Below are positions 6,727-14,365 of a DNA stretch of 23,826 nucleotides, piece by piece. The notes under the pieces are model-generated. The model was not told the DNA's origin. It worked only from the letters and a program-made list of their open reading frames with translations, and did no database searches. Location: NCBI GenBank assembly GCA_002495235.1, contig DAEG01000030.1, positions 1 to 23,826 on the forward strand, read 5' to 3'. Both the position numbers and the translations under genes were made by a program. Numbering within the stretch: the first letter of the stretch is position 1; each line of letters opens with the position of its first letter. The stretch is from Euryarchaeota archaeon UBA287. Its GTDB lineage: Archaea > Thermoplasmatota > UBA186 > UBA287.

Positions 6727-6912
6727 GCGCCCGAAATCTCTAGCTCCGCTAGTAACCCGCGCGTCCCGTTGTGAGTCATAAGCCCGACTCAGCCCGCTTC
6801 AGGCGGTAGACGGTGCGTGCCGGGTTCTCCACTCGGGTCTGAGGAGTGTCGCCGATGGTCCTCGGTATGCACGGCGGACGGGGTCCATCGAAGCCCGGGC
6901 CGATAAGCACTG
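6727..6912 (+). other. GC-rich intergenic region with hairpins, no identified gene
   Basis: No ORF here has a recognisable product. Short inverted repeats are present: TGAGTC/GACTCA separated by 8 nt, near 6771-6790, and CCGC/GCGG just after. A structured small RNA is possible, but I could not fit it to tRNA, RNase P RNA or SRP RNA. Confidence 0.3.
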
Positions 6913-6913
6913 G

Positions 6914-6924
6914 AAAATATTTAA
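6914..6924 (+). promoter_or_regulatory. TATA box of the small ORF-coaD unit
   Basis: AAAATATTTAA is centred about 28 bp before the ATG at 6947, with little room for a leader. It would drive the small Cys-containing ORF and coaD together. Confidence 0.5.
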
Positions 6925-6946
6925 GAAGACATCCCAATTCAATCTT

Positions 6947-7090
6947 ATGTCTGTGGTCATGTGCCTTTCCAGTGGTTTTACTTTTGACAGGAGTTATGGG
7001 AAGGCCCTTGCCTGCATGGGCTGCTCGCAGTCCTATACCAACCGCGGCACGATAAGGCGCCCTGAATGCAAACGCGGGTCTGAGCTATGA
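6947..7090 (+). CDS. 47-residue Cys-containing small protein
   Basis: A short ORF with four Cys, including CMGC, followed by an Arg-rich end (GTIRRPECKRG), suggestive of a small zinc-binding or nucleic-acid-binding protein. Two context signals support it. A TATA box about 28 bp upstream predicts a leaderless start at this ATG. Its TGA also overlaps the coaD start as ATGA (7087-7090), the usual sign of translational coupling. I do not recognise the family. A chance ORF remains possible because it is so short. Confidence 0.5.
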   Translation: MSVVMCLSSGFTFDRSYGKALACMGCSQSYTNRGTIRRPECKRGSEL

Positions 7091-7812
7091 TAAAGGTATG
7101 TCTTGGGGGGACCTTCGATCCCGTGCATGACGGCCATCTCGCGCTTTTCAGAAGGGCGTTTGAACTCGGTGATCACGTTGTGGTGGGCATAACCTCTGAC
7201 GGTATGGCGGAGCAGTGGAAGCCCGAGGCAAGTCCGTTCTGTGAGAGGGCAGGAGCGGTATCGGGGATACTGAAGGGATACGGGAAATCGTTCGAGATCA
7301 TGGAGCTGAACGACAGGTACGGCCCGGCGCTATACGGGGACTTTGACTGCATAGTCGTCTCACCAGAGACTGCTGGAGTCGCCAGAGAGATGAATGATCA
7401 GCGCAGGAAAGAAGGGCGAAATGAGATCAGGGTCGTTATGGTGCCATGGGTCCTGGCGGATGATTTCATGCCGATCTCATCGTGCCGCGTGAGATCCGGG
7501 GAGATAGATACGCACGGAAAAAGGCTGAAGAGGCTGCGCGTCAAAGCTTACGACGGCGGCGCGCTGGGGCTCTTCGAGATGTTCGATCTTGAGTGCGAGC
7601 CCGTCTCCGATGCATGGGACGTCGAAGTGAGGATGACCGTCAGGGACGCAGGCGTATGGGAGAGTGAGAGGCTGGATCTCTCCGACAGGTATGGACGAAG
7701 GAGGACCGCCACCCTGTATCACGAGAAAGGAAAGAGGATGGACCGTGAGCTGCTGCTCTCTCTGCTGATTAGGTGTTCGCTGGAGAGGGACAGGAGCAGA
7801 AAAGCTATTTAA
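7087..7812 (+). CDS. coaD: phosphopantetheine adenylyltransferase, archaeal CoaD, with C-terminal extension
   Basis: CoaD (EC 2.7.7.3) transfers AMP from ATP to 4'-phosphopantetheine in coenzyme A synthesis. The nucleotidyltransferase motif GGTFDPVHDGHL (residues 7-18, with HDGH) lies at the N-terminus. The second catalytic motif appears as ISSCRVRSGEID near residue 140, equivalent to the family's ISSxxxR. The archaeal enzyme is usually about 150-160 residues; this one has 241, with roughly 90 extra residues rich in charged amino acids that I cannot assign. The start overlaps the preceding small ORF by 4 nt. The L10e gene follows after 21 bp, so these genes may be co-transcribed. Confidence 0.9.
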   Translation: MIKVCLGGTFDPVHDGHLALFRRAFELGDHVVVGITSDGMAEQWKPEASPFCERAGAVSGILKGYGKSFEIMELNDRYGPALYGDFDCIVVSPETAGVAREMNDQRRKEGRNEIRVVMVPWVLADDFMPISSCRVRSGEIDTHGKRLKRLRVKAYDGGALGLFEMFDLECEPVSDAWDVEVRMTVRDAGVWESERLDLSDRYGRRRTATLYHEKGKRMDRELLLSLLIRCSLERDRSRKAI

Positions 7813-7833
7813 TCAAAAATGCATTGAGCCCTT

Positions 7834-8343
7834 ATGGTAAGAAAGCCGGCAAGAATGTACCGCAGGATAACAGGGCCTGCGTACACCCGCAGGAAATTCA
7901 TGGGCGGTGTTCCACAGCCAAAGATAACGATATTCGAGCAGGGAGTCAAGAAGGAGCGCGCCGTCAAGGTCTTTCTGGTGGCCCGCGAAGATGCCCAGGT
8001 CACGCACAGCGCCCTCGAGAGCGCGAGAGTCACGTGTAACAAGTATCTGGCAGAGGCATGCGGGGCTCAGAACTACTTCATGCGCGTCCGTCCTTATCCG
8101 CATCAAGTTCTGAGAGAGCACCGGCAGGCAGTCGGTGCAGGGGCAGACCGAGTGTCTCAGGGTATGCGCCACGCCTTCGGCATACCTGCAGGCACGGCAG
8201 CCAGGGTCCACGCGGGTCAGGTGCTGCTCGAGGCCTGGGTCGATGATGACAAGATCCCGGTGGCGAAAGAGGCGTTCAGGAGGGCTAACATCAGACTGCC
8301 CCTGAAGTGCAGGATCCTGATACAGAAGGCTGATGGCTCTTGA
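7834..8343 (+). CDS. rpl10e: 50S ribosomal protein L10e (uL16 family)
   Basis: A 169-residue large-subunit protein of the universal L16/L10e family, which helps position tRNA near the peptidyl-transferase centre. The N-terminus MVRKPARMYRRI and the motifs FMGGVPQPKI, MRVRPYPHQVLREH, ADRVSQGMRHAFG and the C-terminal KCRIL are characteristic of the archaeal protein. Its length is normal. It lies between coaD and a COG2426 membrane protein whose start overlaps its end by 11 nt. This is one of the best markers that the host is archaeal. Confidence 0.97.
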   Translation: MVRKPARMYRRITGPAYTRRKFMGGVPQPKITIFEQGVKKERAVKVFLVAREDAQVTHSALESARVTCNKYLAEACGAQNYFMRVRPYPHQVLREHRQAVGAGADRVSQGMRHAFGIPAGTAARVHAGQVLLEAWVDDDKIPVAKEAFRRANIRLPLKCRILIQKADGS

Positions 8344-8830
8344 GCAGCAGATAATAGAGGCTCTGGTTTTCCTGCCTCAATGGCTGACTACGGTCATAAT
8401 CGCCATGCTCCCGATAGTGGAGCTCAGGGGCTCGATACCCGTGGCCATAGGGTATTTCAGAATGAGTCCGGCCGAGAGTTTTATCCTGTCAGTGATTGGG
8501 AACATGATCCCGGTGCCCTTTATCCTATGGTTTCTCGGCCCGGTAGAAAGGCTGATAAGGAGGACGGGCCTTTTTGAAAAGGCGTTCGACAGGCTCTCAG
8601 AGAGCGCTTTGAGGCGCACCAGCAAGACCATTGAGGCTTACAAGTTCTTCGGCCTTGCCGTTTTCGTAGCGATCCCGCTGCCCGCGACCGGCGCATGGAC
8701 GGCATCTCTGGTTGCCTACATACTCCGCATGAGCAGGAGGGATGCCATGGCATCCATCTTCATAGGTGTTATAGCCGCGGGAGTGATCGTGACACTGGCA
8801 TCCATGGGTGTGTTCTCTCTGTGGGTGTGA
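8333..8830 (+). CDS. COG2426 'small multidrug export' family membrane protein
   Basis: A 165-residue integral membrane protein with four or five hydrophobic segments. It matches PF06695/COG2426: early LPIVELRGSIPVAIGY, then NMIPVPFILWFLGP, FFGLAVFVAIPLPATGAWTASLVAY and a final hydrophobic helix. The 'multidrug export' name is historical and the transported substrate is unproven; the repeated Pro-containing re-entrant-like motifs resemble small transporters. The ATG at 8333 lies inside the end of the L10e gene, implying translational coupling. The decayed ABC permease gene ends 20 bp away on the other strand. Confidence 0.88.
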   Translation: MALEQQIIEALVFLPQWLTTVIIAMLPIVELRGSIPVAIGYFRMSPAESFILSVIGNMIPVPFILWFLGPVERLIRRTGLFEKAFDRLSESALRRTSKTIEAYKFFGLAVFVAIPLPATGAWTASLVAYILRMSRRDAMASIFIGVIAAGVIVTLASMGVFSLWV

Positions 8831-8850
8831 TGAGAAAGGTTTGGTTTACA

Positions 8851-9514
8851 TCAGTCTTGGGCTATGAGCTTTTCTGTGAGAGATCCCCTGAACACGAGAT
8901 ATAGGAATATAGCTAGAGTAAAGAATACTGTTGCCATGATATATGGTAATGCTATGGGAACCTCTGTTCTTATGAACATCGGAGAAGATATGGTAAACAC
9001 GATCATCAGGAACATAATCGGTTGTTTCCACTTTTTTGAAAGGAGGATCGTCAGTATTATGAGGAAAGATGCCATGGCTACTGCAGAGGGAAGAGCAGAG
9101 AAAAAAATTATCGCATAGCTCCAGAAGCCCGCAGCCATATCCCTTGTGAAGGCAAATATCAGTAGCACATAGATGGAGATAAAGATGCTGGATAGCATCA
9201 CTGAAGATAGAACCTTGAAGAAGATATAGGTCTCAATCTTATACGGCAGAGATGCTACTACCTGCTCTGAGATGCCATGGGTTCTTTCATCTTCCATCGG
9301 CAGAATGATAGCGATAGCTAGGTATATAGAAAAAAAGAGCGCTCCCATCGAGGAGGTCTGCACCATAAGTGTCGGCCCTGCCTTTCCGAGCACTTGAAAA
9401 ACACTGTATAAGAAAATAGAGATACATCATCGCCACTCCAAAAATCAGCATGGGTGAGTAGAACAGCGCGGTTTTAAAATCATTCAGCAAAAAATTGACA
9501 GACCTCCTAGGCAT
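8851..9514 (-). pseudogene. frameshifted ABC-2 type permease
   Basis: The N-terminal part starts at ATG 9514, 5-6 nt after a strong SD (GGAGGTGA), and reads MPRRSVNFLLNDFKTALFYS and one membrane helix. Around 9400-9430 the frame changes. The rest continues in another frame through SVFQVLGKAGPTL and five or so hydrophobic helices to the stop at 8851. A single-base change would join both parts into a typical ABC-2 exporter subunit of about 220 residues. It overlaps the end of the paired ATPase gene by 8 nt, as intact operons do. Since the ATPase is also broken, decay is more likely than an isolated sequencing error. Confidence 0.75.
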
Positions 9515-10006
9515 CTTTTTCACCTCCGTATTCATCCCTGTATATCTCCATATACAGATCTTCAAGGCTGGTTCGCTCCAGAACTGTTTTCATGTCTCCT
9601 TCAAAAGCCACAGCTCCTTTTTTTAATATCGTAACTTCGTCGGCTGTTTTTTCCACCTCTCCTAGGACGTGGCTTGAAATGATGACTGTTTTGCCTGCGT
9701 CTCCGCGCTCTTTCAGGGCATTTCTCAGTTTCACAATCCACACAGGATCCAAGTTGTTTGATGGGTCATCCAGAATGAGCAGTTCTGGATCGCCGAGAAA
9801 CGTTCTGGCTACAGATATTCTTTTCCCAGGACGGTAATCTTTCCTGAATCCGTCTTAAGCAATCCCATTATTGCCCTGAGGGCTGTTGTTTTGCCTGCAC
9901 CGTTATGGCCCAGAAGGGCGTGTATTTTTCCCTTTTCAACAGCAAAACTTACGTCTTTTATGGCCTGAACGTTTCCAAAGGTTTTTGATACCTGACGGCA
10001 CTCCAC
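9507..10006 (-). pseudogene. ABC transporter ATPase with internal deletion
   Basis: The first frame, from GTG 10006, gives VSKTFGNVQAIKDVSF, Walker A GHNGAGKTT and SGKITVLGKE. At about 9810-9818 it jumps out of frame to RISVARTFLGDPELLILDDP, followed by the D-loop NNLDP, the H-loop ISSH and an ordinary C-terminal end. The segment that should lie between, holding the Q-loop and the LSGGQ signature (roughly 60-80 residues), is absent. The Walker B glutamate is replaced by Asp (LILDDP). An ATPase without Q-loop and signature cannot work normally, so this is a true pseudogene rather than a simple reading error. Confidence 0.85.
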
Positions 10007-10191
10007 AGCATTCGTATGTTTACCCTCCCCTTTTCAAAGTAATCTCTTCGCACAGTACATCCTTTCTCATTTCTTAAAGGTTTGCACAGAAAACATCCGA
10101 TTCTGAAGGCACAATTCTGGCAGTTGTTCTCCCAGAGTCCGATGGAAGTTTTCATGTTCTCTCTGTTTAATTCCAGCATCTTTTCCCTCAT
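9958..10191 (-). CDS. small Cys-containing protein upstream of the ABC pseudogenes
   Basis: A 77-codon ORF with ENNCQNCAFRIGCFLCKP, followed by one more Cys, a layout suggestive of a small zinc- or Fe-S-binding module. Its last 49 nt overlap the start of the ATPase reading frame, so the true C-terminus may have been altered by decay. It is the first gene of the minus-strand unit and faces the small membrane protein at 10273 across a repeat-rich intergenic region. A regulator of the transporter is one possibility. No family is recognised. Confidence 0.4.
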   Translation of the reverse strand: MREKMLELNRENMKTSIGLWENNCQNCAFRIGCFLCKPLRNEKGCTVRRDYFEKGRVNIRMLWSAVRYQKPLETFRP

Positions 10192-10192
10192 A

Positions 10193-10228
10193 TATCGGTA
10201 ATTGGTATGGTAACAATATTGGTAATAT
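10193..10228 (+). promoter_or_regulatory. operator-like direct repeats between divergent genes
   Basis: Three spaced copies of a GGTAA core with AT-rich flanks occur in the short divergent intergenic region: ATATCGGTAAT, TATGGTAAC and ATATTGGTAATAT. GCGATAT just beyond is an inverted partner of the first ATATCG. This could be a regulator binding site for the unit on either side. Confidence 0.35.
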
Positions 10229-10272
10229 GCGATATTGATTAGTTTTAAATAATAGTGATATACATTCTTGCT

Positions 10273-10446
10273 ATGGACAAGAAAGTAAAAACAGCAGTTC
10301 TGGGGGGAATAGGCGGAGGTGCATTAGGATTTGCACTAATCCGGGCGTTTGATTATATTGACAGCACATTTGTAAATTATACGGTAGTTATCGGATTTTT
10401 TGCATTCGTGGTGGTATACGCAGTTTTACAAAAGAGGAAAAAATGA
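10273..10446 (+). CDS. small two-helix membrane protein
   Basis: A 57-residue protein starting MDKKVKTAVLGG. A Gly-rich first helix (GGIGGGALGFALI) and a second hydrophobic helix end in the basic tail QKRKK. ATG 10273 is preferred over upstream 10255 because TTTTAAATA (10243-10251) is centred 25-26 bp before it, indicating a leaderless transcript. It faces the decayed ABC unit and sits in the AT-rich island. The family is not recognised; a small membrane accessory or immunity-like protein is conceivable but unsupported. Confidence 0.55.
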   Translation: MDKKVKTAVLGGIGGGALGFALIRAFDYIDSTFVNYTVVIGFFAFVVVYAVLQKRKK

Positions 10447-10820
10447 GCGAAAAATCTGTACACCGGGTGCTTAGATGAAACTTTGGATGTTGTGAGAAGC
10501 CCCAAATGCAAAGGGTGAGTCTGATTTAACAGCTTATTGCAGCCTTCCTGAGAATAGCAGAGCTTCTAAGCGGGATCAGAAAAAAGTTTGTGAACCTAGA
10601 AGAGATGTGCAAAACCTGAAAATTTTACCAACGCAATTGTAATTATATGGCAAAGGAGGGAGTTGCAGATCATTTACCTCTAACCCTCATGCCTTTCAGA
10701 TCGAGATTATGGAAGAAAGAATCATGCCCAAAACCAGAGTGCCATACTGTGGGATATCCGTTGAGCTGAGAGGCTCTCACTTACAACAGATAGGATGGAA
10801 GAGCTGGAGAATGACAGTAA
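10447..10820. other. AT-richer region without intact genes
   Basis: Only short ORFs are present in all frames, and none has a recognisable product. It lies between the small membrane protein and the transposase-like relic and is probably part of the same decayed island. Confidence 0.4.
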
Positions 10821-11165
10821 ATGGCAATAGAGGCTGGGACTTACTCTAAACCTTTGTACAACAAGCTGAAGGACGGGGATGCGATGTCTACACAACGCTC
10901 CAAGGAAGTCAAGGTGGATAGCAGAGAGCACCTATGAGACAGCAATAACAGTTTCCATCTCGTAAACCTGTTAAGGATAGATTGGTGCTCTTATGCACCT
11001 GAGGAGTATTATTTGGATGTGAGGAGCATAAGAAACAGGGGCATAGAACGAGGTCGGAGGAAAGCTCAGGAGCTATGCTGTGAGGCTTTCTTACAGCTCG
11101 TCTCTGTTCTTCTCCATAACCTCTGGAGGCTATACAGCGCTTGCATTCGGGGTTATAACGGATGA
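10821..11165 (+). pseudogene. possible transposase relic (C-terminal part)
   Basis: One frame runs from ATG 10821 with an in-frame TGA at 10935 and continues to 11163-11165. Its end reads CCEAFLQLVSVLLHNLWRLY, resembling the F-L-x-S-V-L-L-x-N-L-W ending of many archaeal DDE (IS4-like) transposases, preceded by a basic RNRGIERGRRK stretch. The catalytic residues cannot be identified, and no terminal inverted repeats were found. The assignment rests on this C-terminal similarity and on the AT-rich, decayed setting. Confidence 0.35.
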
Positions 11166-11450
11166 GTTAAAGGATCTTGTCTTTGATTGCACTCTTGTGA
11201 AGAGAGAGCAAAGCTTTTCCTTTAACACCATTCCGGTCTGCTGAAACGCCACCGCAGTGATAGCTATCTGCGGACAATGAGATCTCGCGACTGAGCTTTT
11301 CTGTAATTCCCGAAGAGAGACTAGTCTTCTAATCCGTTCTGCTTTAAAAAATTACTAACGGTTACCTGATGCCTCAAGTTTCTTCAGCTCTCTCAGGAAG
11401 CGCTGATGTTTAGAAAGGTTTATTTTTAGGGAGGATAATCGCGATAGGAA
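11166..11450. other. intergenic, ends with the tRNA-Cys promoter
   Basis: No gene is seen. A TATA-like TTTATTTTTA at 11418-11427 is about 28 bp before the tRNA-Cys 5' end and is the likely promoter of that gene. Confidence 0.45.
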
Positions 11451-11522
11451 GCCGGGGTGACAGAGCGGCAATGTGATCGCCTGCAGAGCGATTTTGTGTC
11501 GGTTCAACTCCGACCTCCGGCA
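11451..11522 (+). tRNA. tRNA-Cys(GCA)
   Basis: Acceptor GCCGGGG (11451-11457) pairs with CTCCGGC (11515-11521, one G-U pair). The D-stem is short (ACA/TGT) with a GG-containing loop. Anticodon stem ATCGC/GCGAT has loop CTGCAGA, giving GCA. A 5-nt variable loop is followed by T-stem GTCGG/CCGAC with loop TTCAACT. There is no intron and CCA is not encoded. The base at the discriminator position is A (11522), whereas tRNA-Cys normally has U there, a main CysRS identity element. asnS starts 43 bp downstream. Confidence 0.92.
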
Positions 11523-11565
11523 CTCAAAAACAAAGGTTATAAGCAAAAAATCCATTAAGCGAACG

Positions 11566-12822
11566 ATGAAGATAAAAGATGTCCTCTCGAAAAAGCCTGA
11601 GCAGGCCGAGATACGAGGCTGGATATACAGGATGAGGAGCAGCGGCGGGATAGTTTTCGCAACGGTAAGGGATTCCTCCGGCGTTATGCAGGTCACGGTC
11701 AAAAAGGAGACAGGGGAGGCATTCAAAAATGCCTCTGAGGCGTCCATCGAGAGTTCCGTGGTGGTCAGTGGAAGGGTAAAGGAGGACAGGCGCGCTCCCG
11801 GCGGAGTGGAGATCGAATGCGGCTCGTTCGTTCTGGTATCTCTCGCAGAGAAATACCCCATACAGGAGGATTACAGCACGGAGTACCTTCTCGACATAAG
11901 GCACATAGCGATAAGGGCTAGGCGCTACAACGAGATATTCCGCATAAGGTCGAACGTTCTCTGGGCCCTGAAGGACTTTTTTGAGAATGAGGGCTGCTAC
12001 GAGGTTCAGTGCCCGATGATAGTCACATCGATGGTCGAAGGCGGCTCTGCCATGTTCGAGCTGAACTACTTCGGGAAGAAGGCCTACCTGACGCAGAGCT
12101 CGCAGTTCTATCTGGAGGCCCTCATATACTCCCTTGAGCAGGTCTACACCATAGCTCCGAGCTTTCGTGCGGAGAAGTCCAGGACGACAAGGCATCTGAC
12201 AGAGTTCTGGCACTGTGAGGCGGAGATGGCGTGGTTCAGCAACGAGGATATGATGCGCTTTGAGGAGCGCATGATCGAGCACGTCGTCGGAAGCGTTGCA
12301 GACAACTGTGAGGACGAGCTGAAAGAGCTGGGCAGGGATATTGGGTACCTGAAGAGGATAAAGGCTCCCTTTGACAGGGTGAGGCACAGGGACGCGCTGG
12401 CCGAGCTCGGTCTGGAGCCGGGCTCGGAGATGGGCACGGACGAGGAATACTCGCTGATGATAAAGAGGGACAAGCCCATATTCATAACGGAATTCCCGAG
12501 GAGCAAGGGCTTCTACCACAGGCCCGATCCGGACAACCCCGAGGTGCTGCTCTGCCACGACATGCTCTTCCCGGAGGGTTACGGGGAGATAATAGGAGGA
12601 GGAGAGCGCATCTGGGACAAAGGCGAGCTGCTGCAGCGCATAAAGGAATTCAACCTGAGAGAGGAGGATTATTCGTGGTACACAGACCTCAGAAGATACG
12701 GCAGTGTTCCGCACTCGGGCTTCGGCCTCGGGGTGGACAGGCTGGTCCGCTGGATAGCGCAGCTGGAGAACATAAGGGACGCCATACCATTCCCAAGGAC
12801 GATAAACAGGTATTATCCATAG
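11566..12822 (+). CDS. asnS: asparaginyl-tRNA synthetase
   Basis: A class IIb synthetase of 418 residues, chosen to start at ATG 11566; a longer frame from 11473 would overlap tRNA-Cys. The N-terminal OB-fold (residues about 1-100) reads IRGWIYRMRSSGGIVFATVRD. The catalytic core shows YLTQSSQFYLE, motif 2 around FRAEKSRTTRHLTEFWHCEAEMAW, and YGEIIGGGERIWD. Motif 3 is PHSGFGLGVDRL followed by IRDAIPFPRT. The GEIIGGGER and YGSVPHSGFG sequences favour AsnRS over AspRS. Presence of AsnRS means the host can charge tRNA-Asn directly, without needing the transamidation route. Confidence 0.93.
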   Translation: MKIKDVLSKKPEQAEIRGWIYRMRSSGGIVFATVRDSSGVMQVTVKKETGEAFKNASEASIESSVVVSGRVKEDRRAPGGVEIECGSFVLVSLAEKYPIQEDYSTEYLLDIRHIAIRARRYNEIFRIRSNVLWALKDFFENEGCYEVQCPMIVTSMVEGGSAMFELNYFGKKAYLTQSSQFYLEALIYSLEQVYTIAPSFRAEKSRTTRHLTEFWHCEAEMAWFSNEDMMRFEERMIEHVVGSVADNCEDELKELGRDIGYLKRIKAPFDRVRHRDALAELGLEPGSEMGTDEEYSLMIKRDKPIFITEFPRSKGFYHRPDPDNPEVLLCHDMLFPEGYGEIIGGGERIWDKGELLQRIKEFNLREEDYSWYTDLRRYGSVPHSGFGLGVDRLVRWIAQLENIRDAIPFPRTINRYYP

Positions 12823-12910
12823 TACCATAAATGCTGTTGGCGGCGAGAGCGCCGATCAAGACTTCAGAGGAATACAAAAAACAAAATATCTCTATCCCGC
12901 TCCAGATGAT

Positions 12911-14365
12911 ATGTACGAGGGAAGGGCTCTCACGATAGCGGGGTTTGATCCAAGCGGCGGGGCCGGGATACAGGCAGACCTCAAGACCTTTCTCGCTTTG
13001 AAAGTCTATGGTGCGAGCGTTGTGACCAGCGTGGCTGTTGAGAACACCAGAGAGGTCAGAGACGTTTTTGACATCCCTGTGAAGATCATAGAGGAGCAGA
13101 TAGATGTGGTTCTCGATGACATCGAGATAGACGCGGCAAAGACAGGAATGCTGTCCAGTGAAGAGATCATAGATCTGGTGGCGGCTAAGGCGAATGGCAT
13201 AGAGAGGCTGGTGGTCGATCCGGTTATGGTGGCAAAGACGGGGGGCAGGCTGCTGAAAAAGGAGGCCGAGAGGGCCATGATAGAGCGCATCGTGCCTATA
13301 TCGTATGTGATAACCCCCAACGTGCCCGAGGCTGAGGTGATATCCGGTATCCGGGTCAATGACGAAAAGAGCGCGCGAGAGGCTGCAGTGAGGATACACG
13401 AGCTCGGGGCAGAGAACGTGGTGATAAAGGGAGGGCATCTGAGTGGCGAGATGAGCAGTGACCTTCTATACGATGGCAGGGAGTTCACCCGCTTTGAAGG
13501 CAGAAGGATCGACAGCAGGAACACCCACGGCACCGGCTGCACGTTCTCAGCAGCCATAGCGGCATCTCTGGCAAAGGGCAGGGCGGTTGATGAGAGCATA
13601 AGCGTGGCGAAGAGCTACGTGCAGAAGGCCATAGAGCTAGCGCCAAAAAACATCGGCAGAGGCTATGGGCCGCTCTACCACGCTGTGTCTGCGCTGCATT
13701 ACGAGGGCGTGATGGCGCCCACGGATTACGATTCATGGTTCTCAAAAAACAGGAATGTATTTGCCTCGGAGCTCCAGGCCCTCAGAAGAGCGATTGGTGA
13801 GGTGCCGGAGAGGTCTGTAGCCGTAGGATCCGGCACCGCCCTGTTTGAGTCAGAGCTTGGCATAAGGGAGGGGGTTGAGATCAGCCCCTACATGGCGGAA
13901 AAGGCCTCCCGCAGGGGCGTTAAGACAGCCGTTGGCAGTGCCTACTCCCTGCCGTACGGGGATGAGAGCATGGATCTGGTCCTGTTCTGCACTTCGCTGG
14001 ATTACATGGAGGATCCGGAGAGAGCGATAAGGGAAGCTCACAGGGTGCTGAGTCCTGGCGGGGCTATAGTGGTCTCCATACTGCCAAGAGAGGGTTCGTA
14101 TGCGATGCTCTACGATCTGGCCAGGCTGCAGGGAGGGTACGATCCGGAGCGCTCCCCGAGGGATCCGTTCCCCCTGGCTTTCCTTGAGGGTTCAGAGTGG
14201 CTCTCTGTCGAGAGGGTGGAGGCTGTGCTGGAGAGGGCAGGTTTCAGGGACATAGAGCACACACAGACGCTCACGCGCCACCCAAGATACAGCAATGACA
14301 CCGTGGAGGATCCTCAGAGTGGTTATGACTGTGGGGACTACGTCGTGTTGAGAGGGTTTAAATGA
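12911..14365 (+). CDS. thiD: ThiD (HMP/HMP-P kinase) fused to a SAM methyltransferase
   Basis: 484 residues in two domains. Residues 1-265 are ThiD, which phosphorylates hydroxymethylpyrimidine and its phosphate for thiamin synthesis: IAGFDPSGGAGIQADLKTF near the N-terminus, KTGML, VVDPVMVAKTG, VITPNVPEAE, VIKGGH and the anion-hole/catalytic HGTGCTFSAAIA (206-217). Residues about 270-484 are a class I methyltransferase: DSWFSKNR lead-in, glycine motif VAVGSGTA (302-309), VEISPYM with the ribose-binding acidic residue, DLVLFCTSLDYMEDP and EAHRVLSPGGAIVVSIL. The more usual archaeal partner of ThiD is ThiN, so this fusion is unusual. The stop overlaps the tenA start by 4 nt. TATA-like sequence lies near 12885. 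Confidence 0.92.
   Translation: MYEGRALTIAGFDPSGGAGIQADLKTFLALKVYGASVVTSVAVENTREVRDVFDIPVKIIEEQIDVVLDDIEIDAAKTGMLSSEEIIDLVAAKANGIERLVVDPVMVAKTGGRLLKKEAERAMIERIVPISYVITPNVPEAEVISGIRVNDEKSAREAAVRIHELGAENVVIKGGHLSGEMSSDLLYDGREFTRFEGRRIDSRNTHGTGCTFSAAIAASLAKGRAVDESISVAKSYVQKAIELAPKNIGRGYGPLYHAVSALHYEGVMAPTDYDSWFSKNRNVFASELQALRRAIGEVPERSVAVGSGTALFESELGIREGVEISPYMAEKASRRGVKTAVGSAYSLPYGDESMDLVLFCTSLDYMEDPERAIREAHRVLSPGGAIVVSILPREGSYAMLYDLARLQGGYDPERSPRDPFPLAFLEGSEWLSVERVEAVLERAGFRDIEHTQTLTRHPRYSNDTVEDPQSGYDCGDYVVLRGFK

Noticed and set aside
6770..6900. tRNA-like or known structural RNA in the GC-rich spacer
   Set aside because: Several short stems exist, but no T-arm, anticodon arm or conserved RNase P/SRP core could be assembled.
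11451..11522. tRNA-Cys as attachment site of an integrated element
   Set aside because: No second copy of the tRNA 3' end was seen in the window, no integrase is present, and the decayed island lies on the 5' side of the tRNA.
11524..12828. A 434-codon open frame on the minus strand opposite asnS
   Set aside because: It mirrors a clear AsnRS with all class II motifs. The antisense translation has no domain, and such long shadow frames are common in GC-rich coding DNA.
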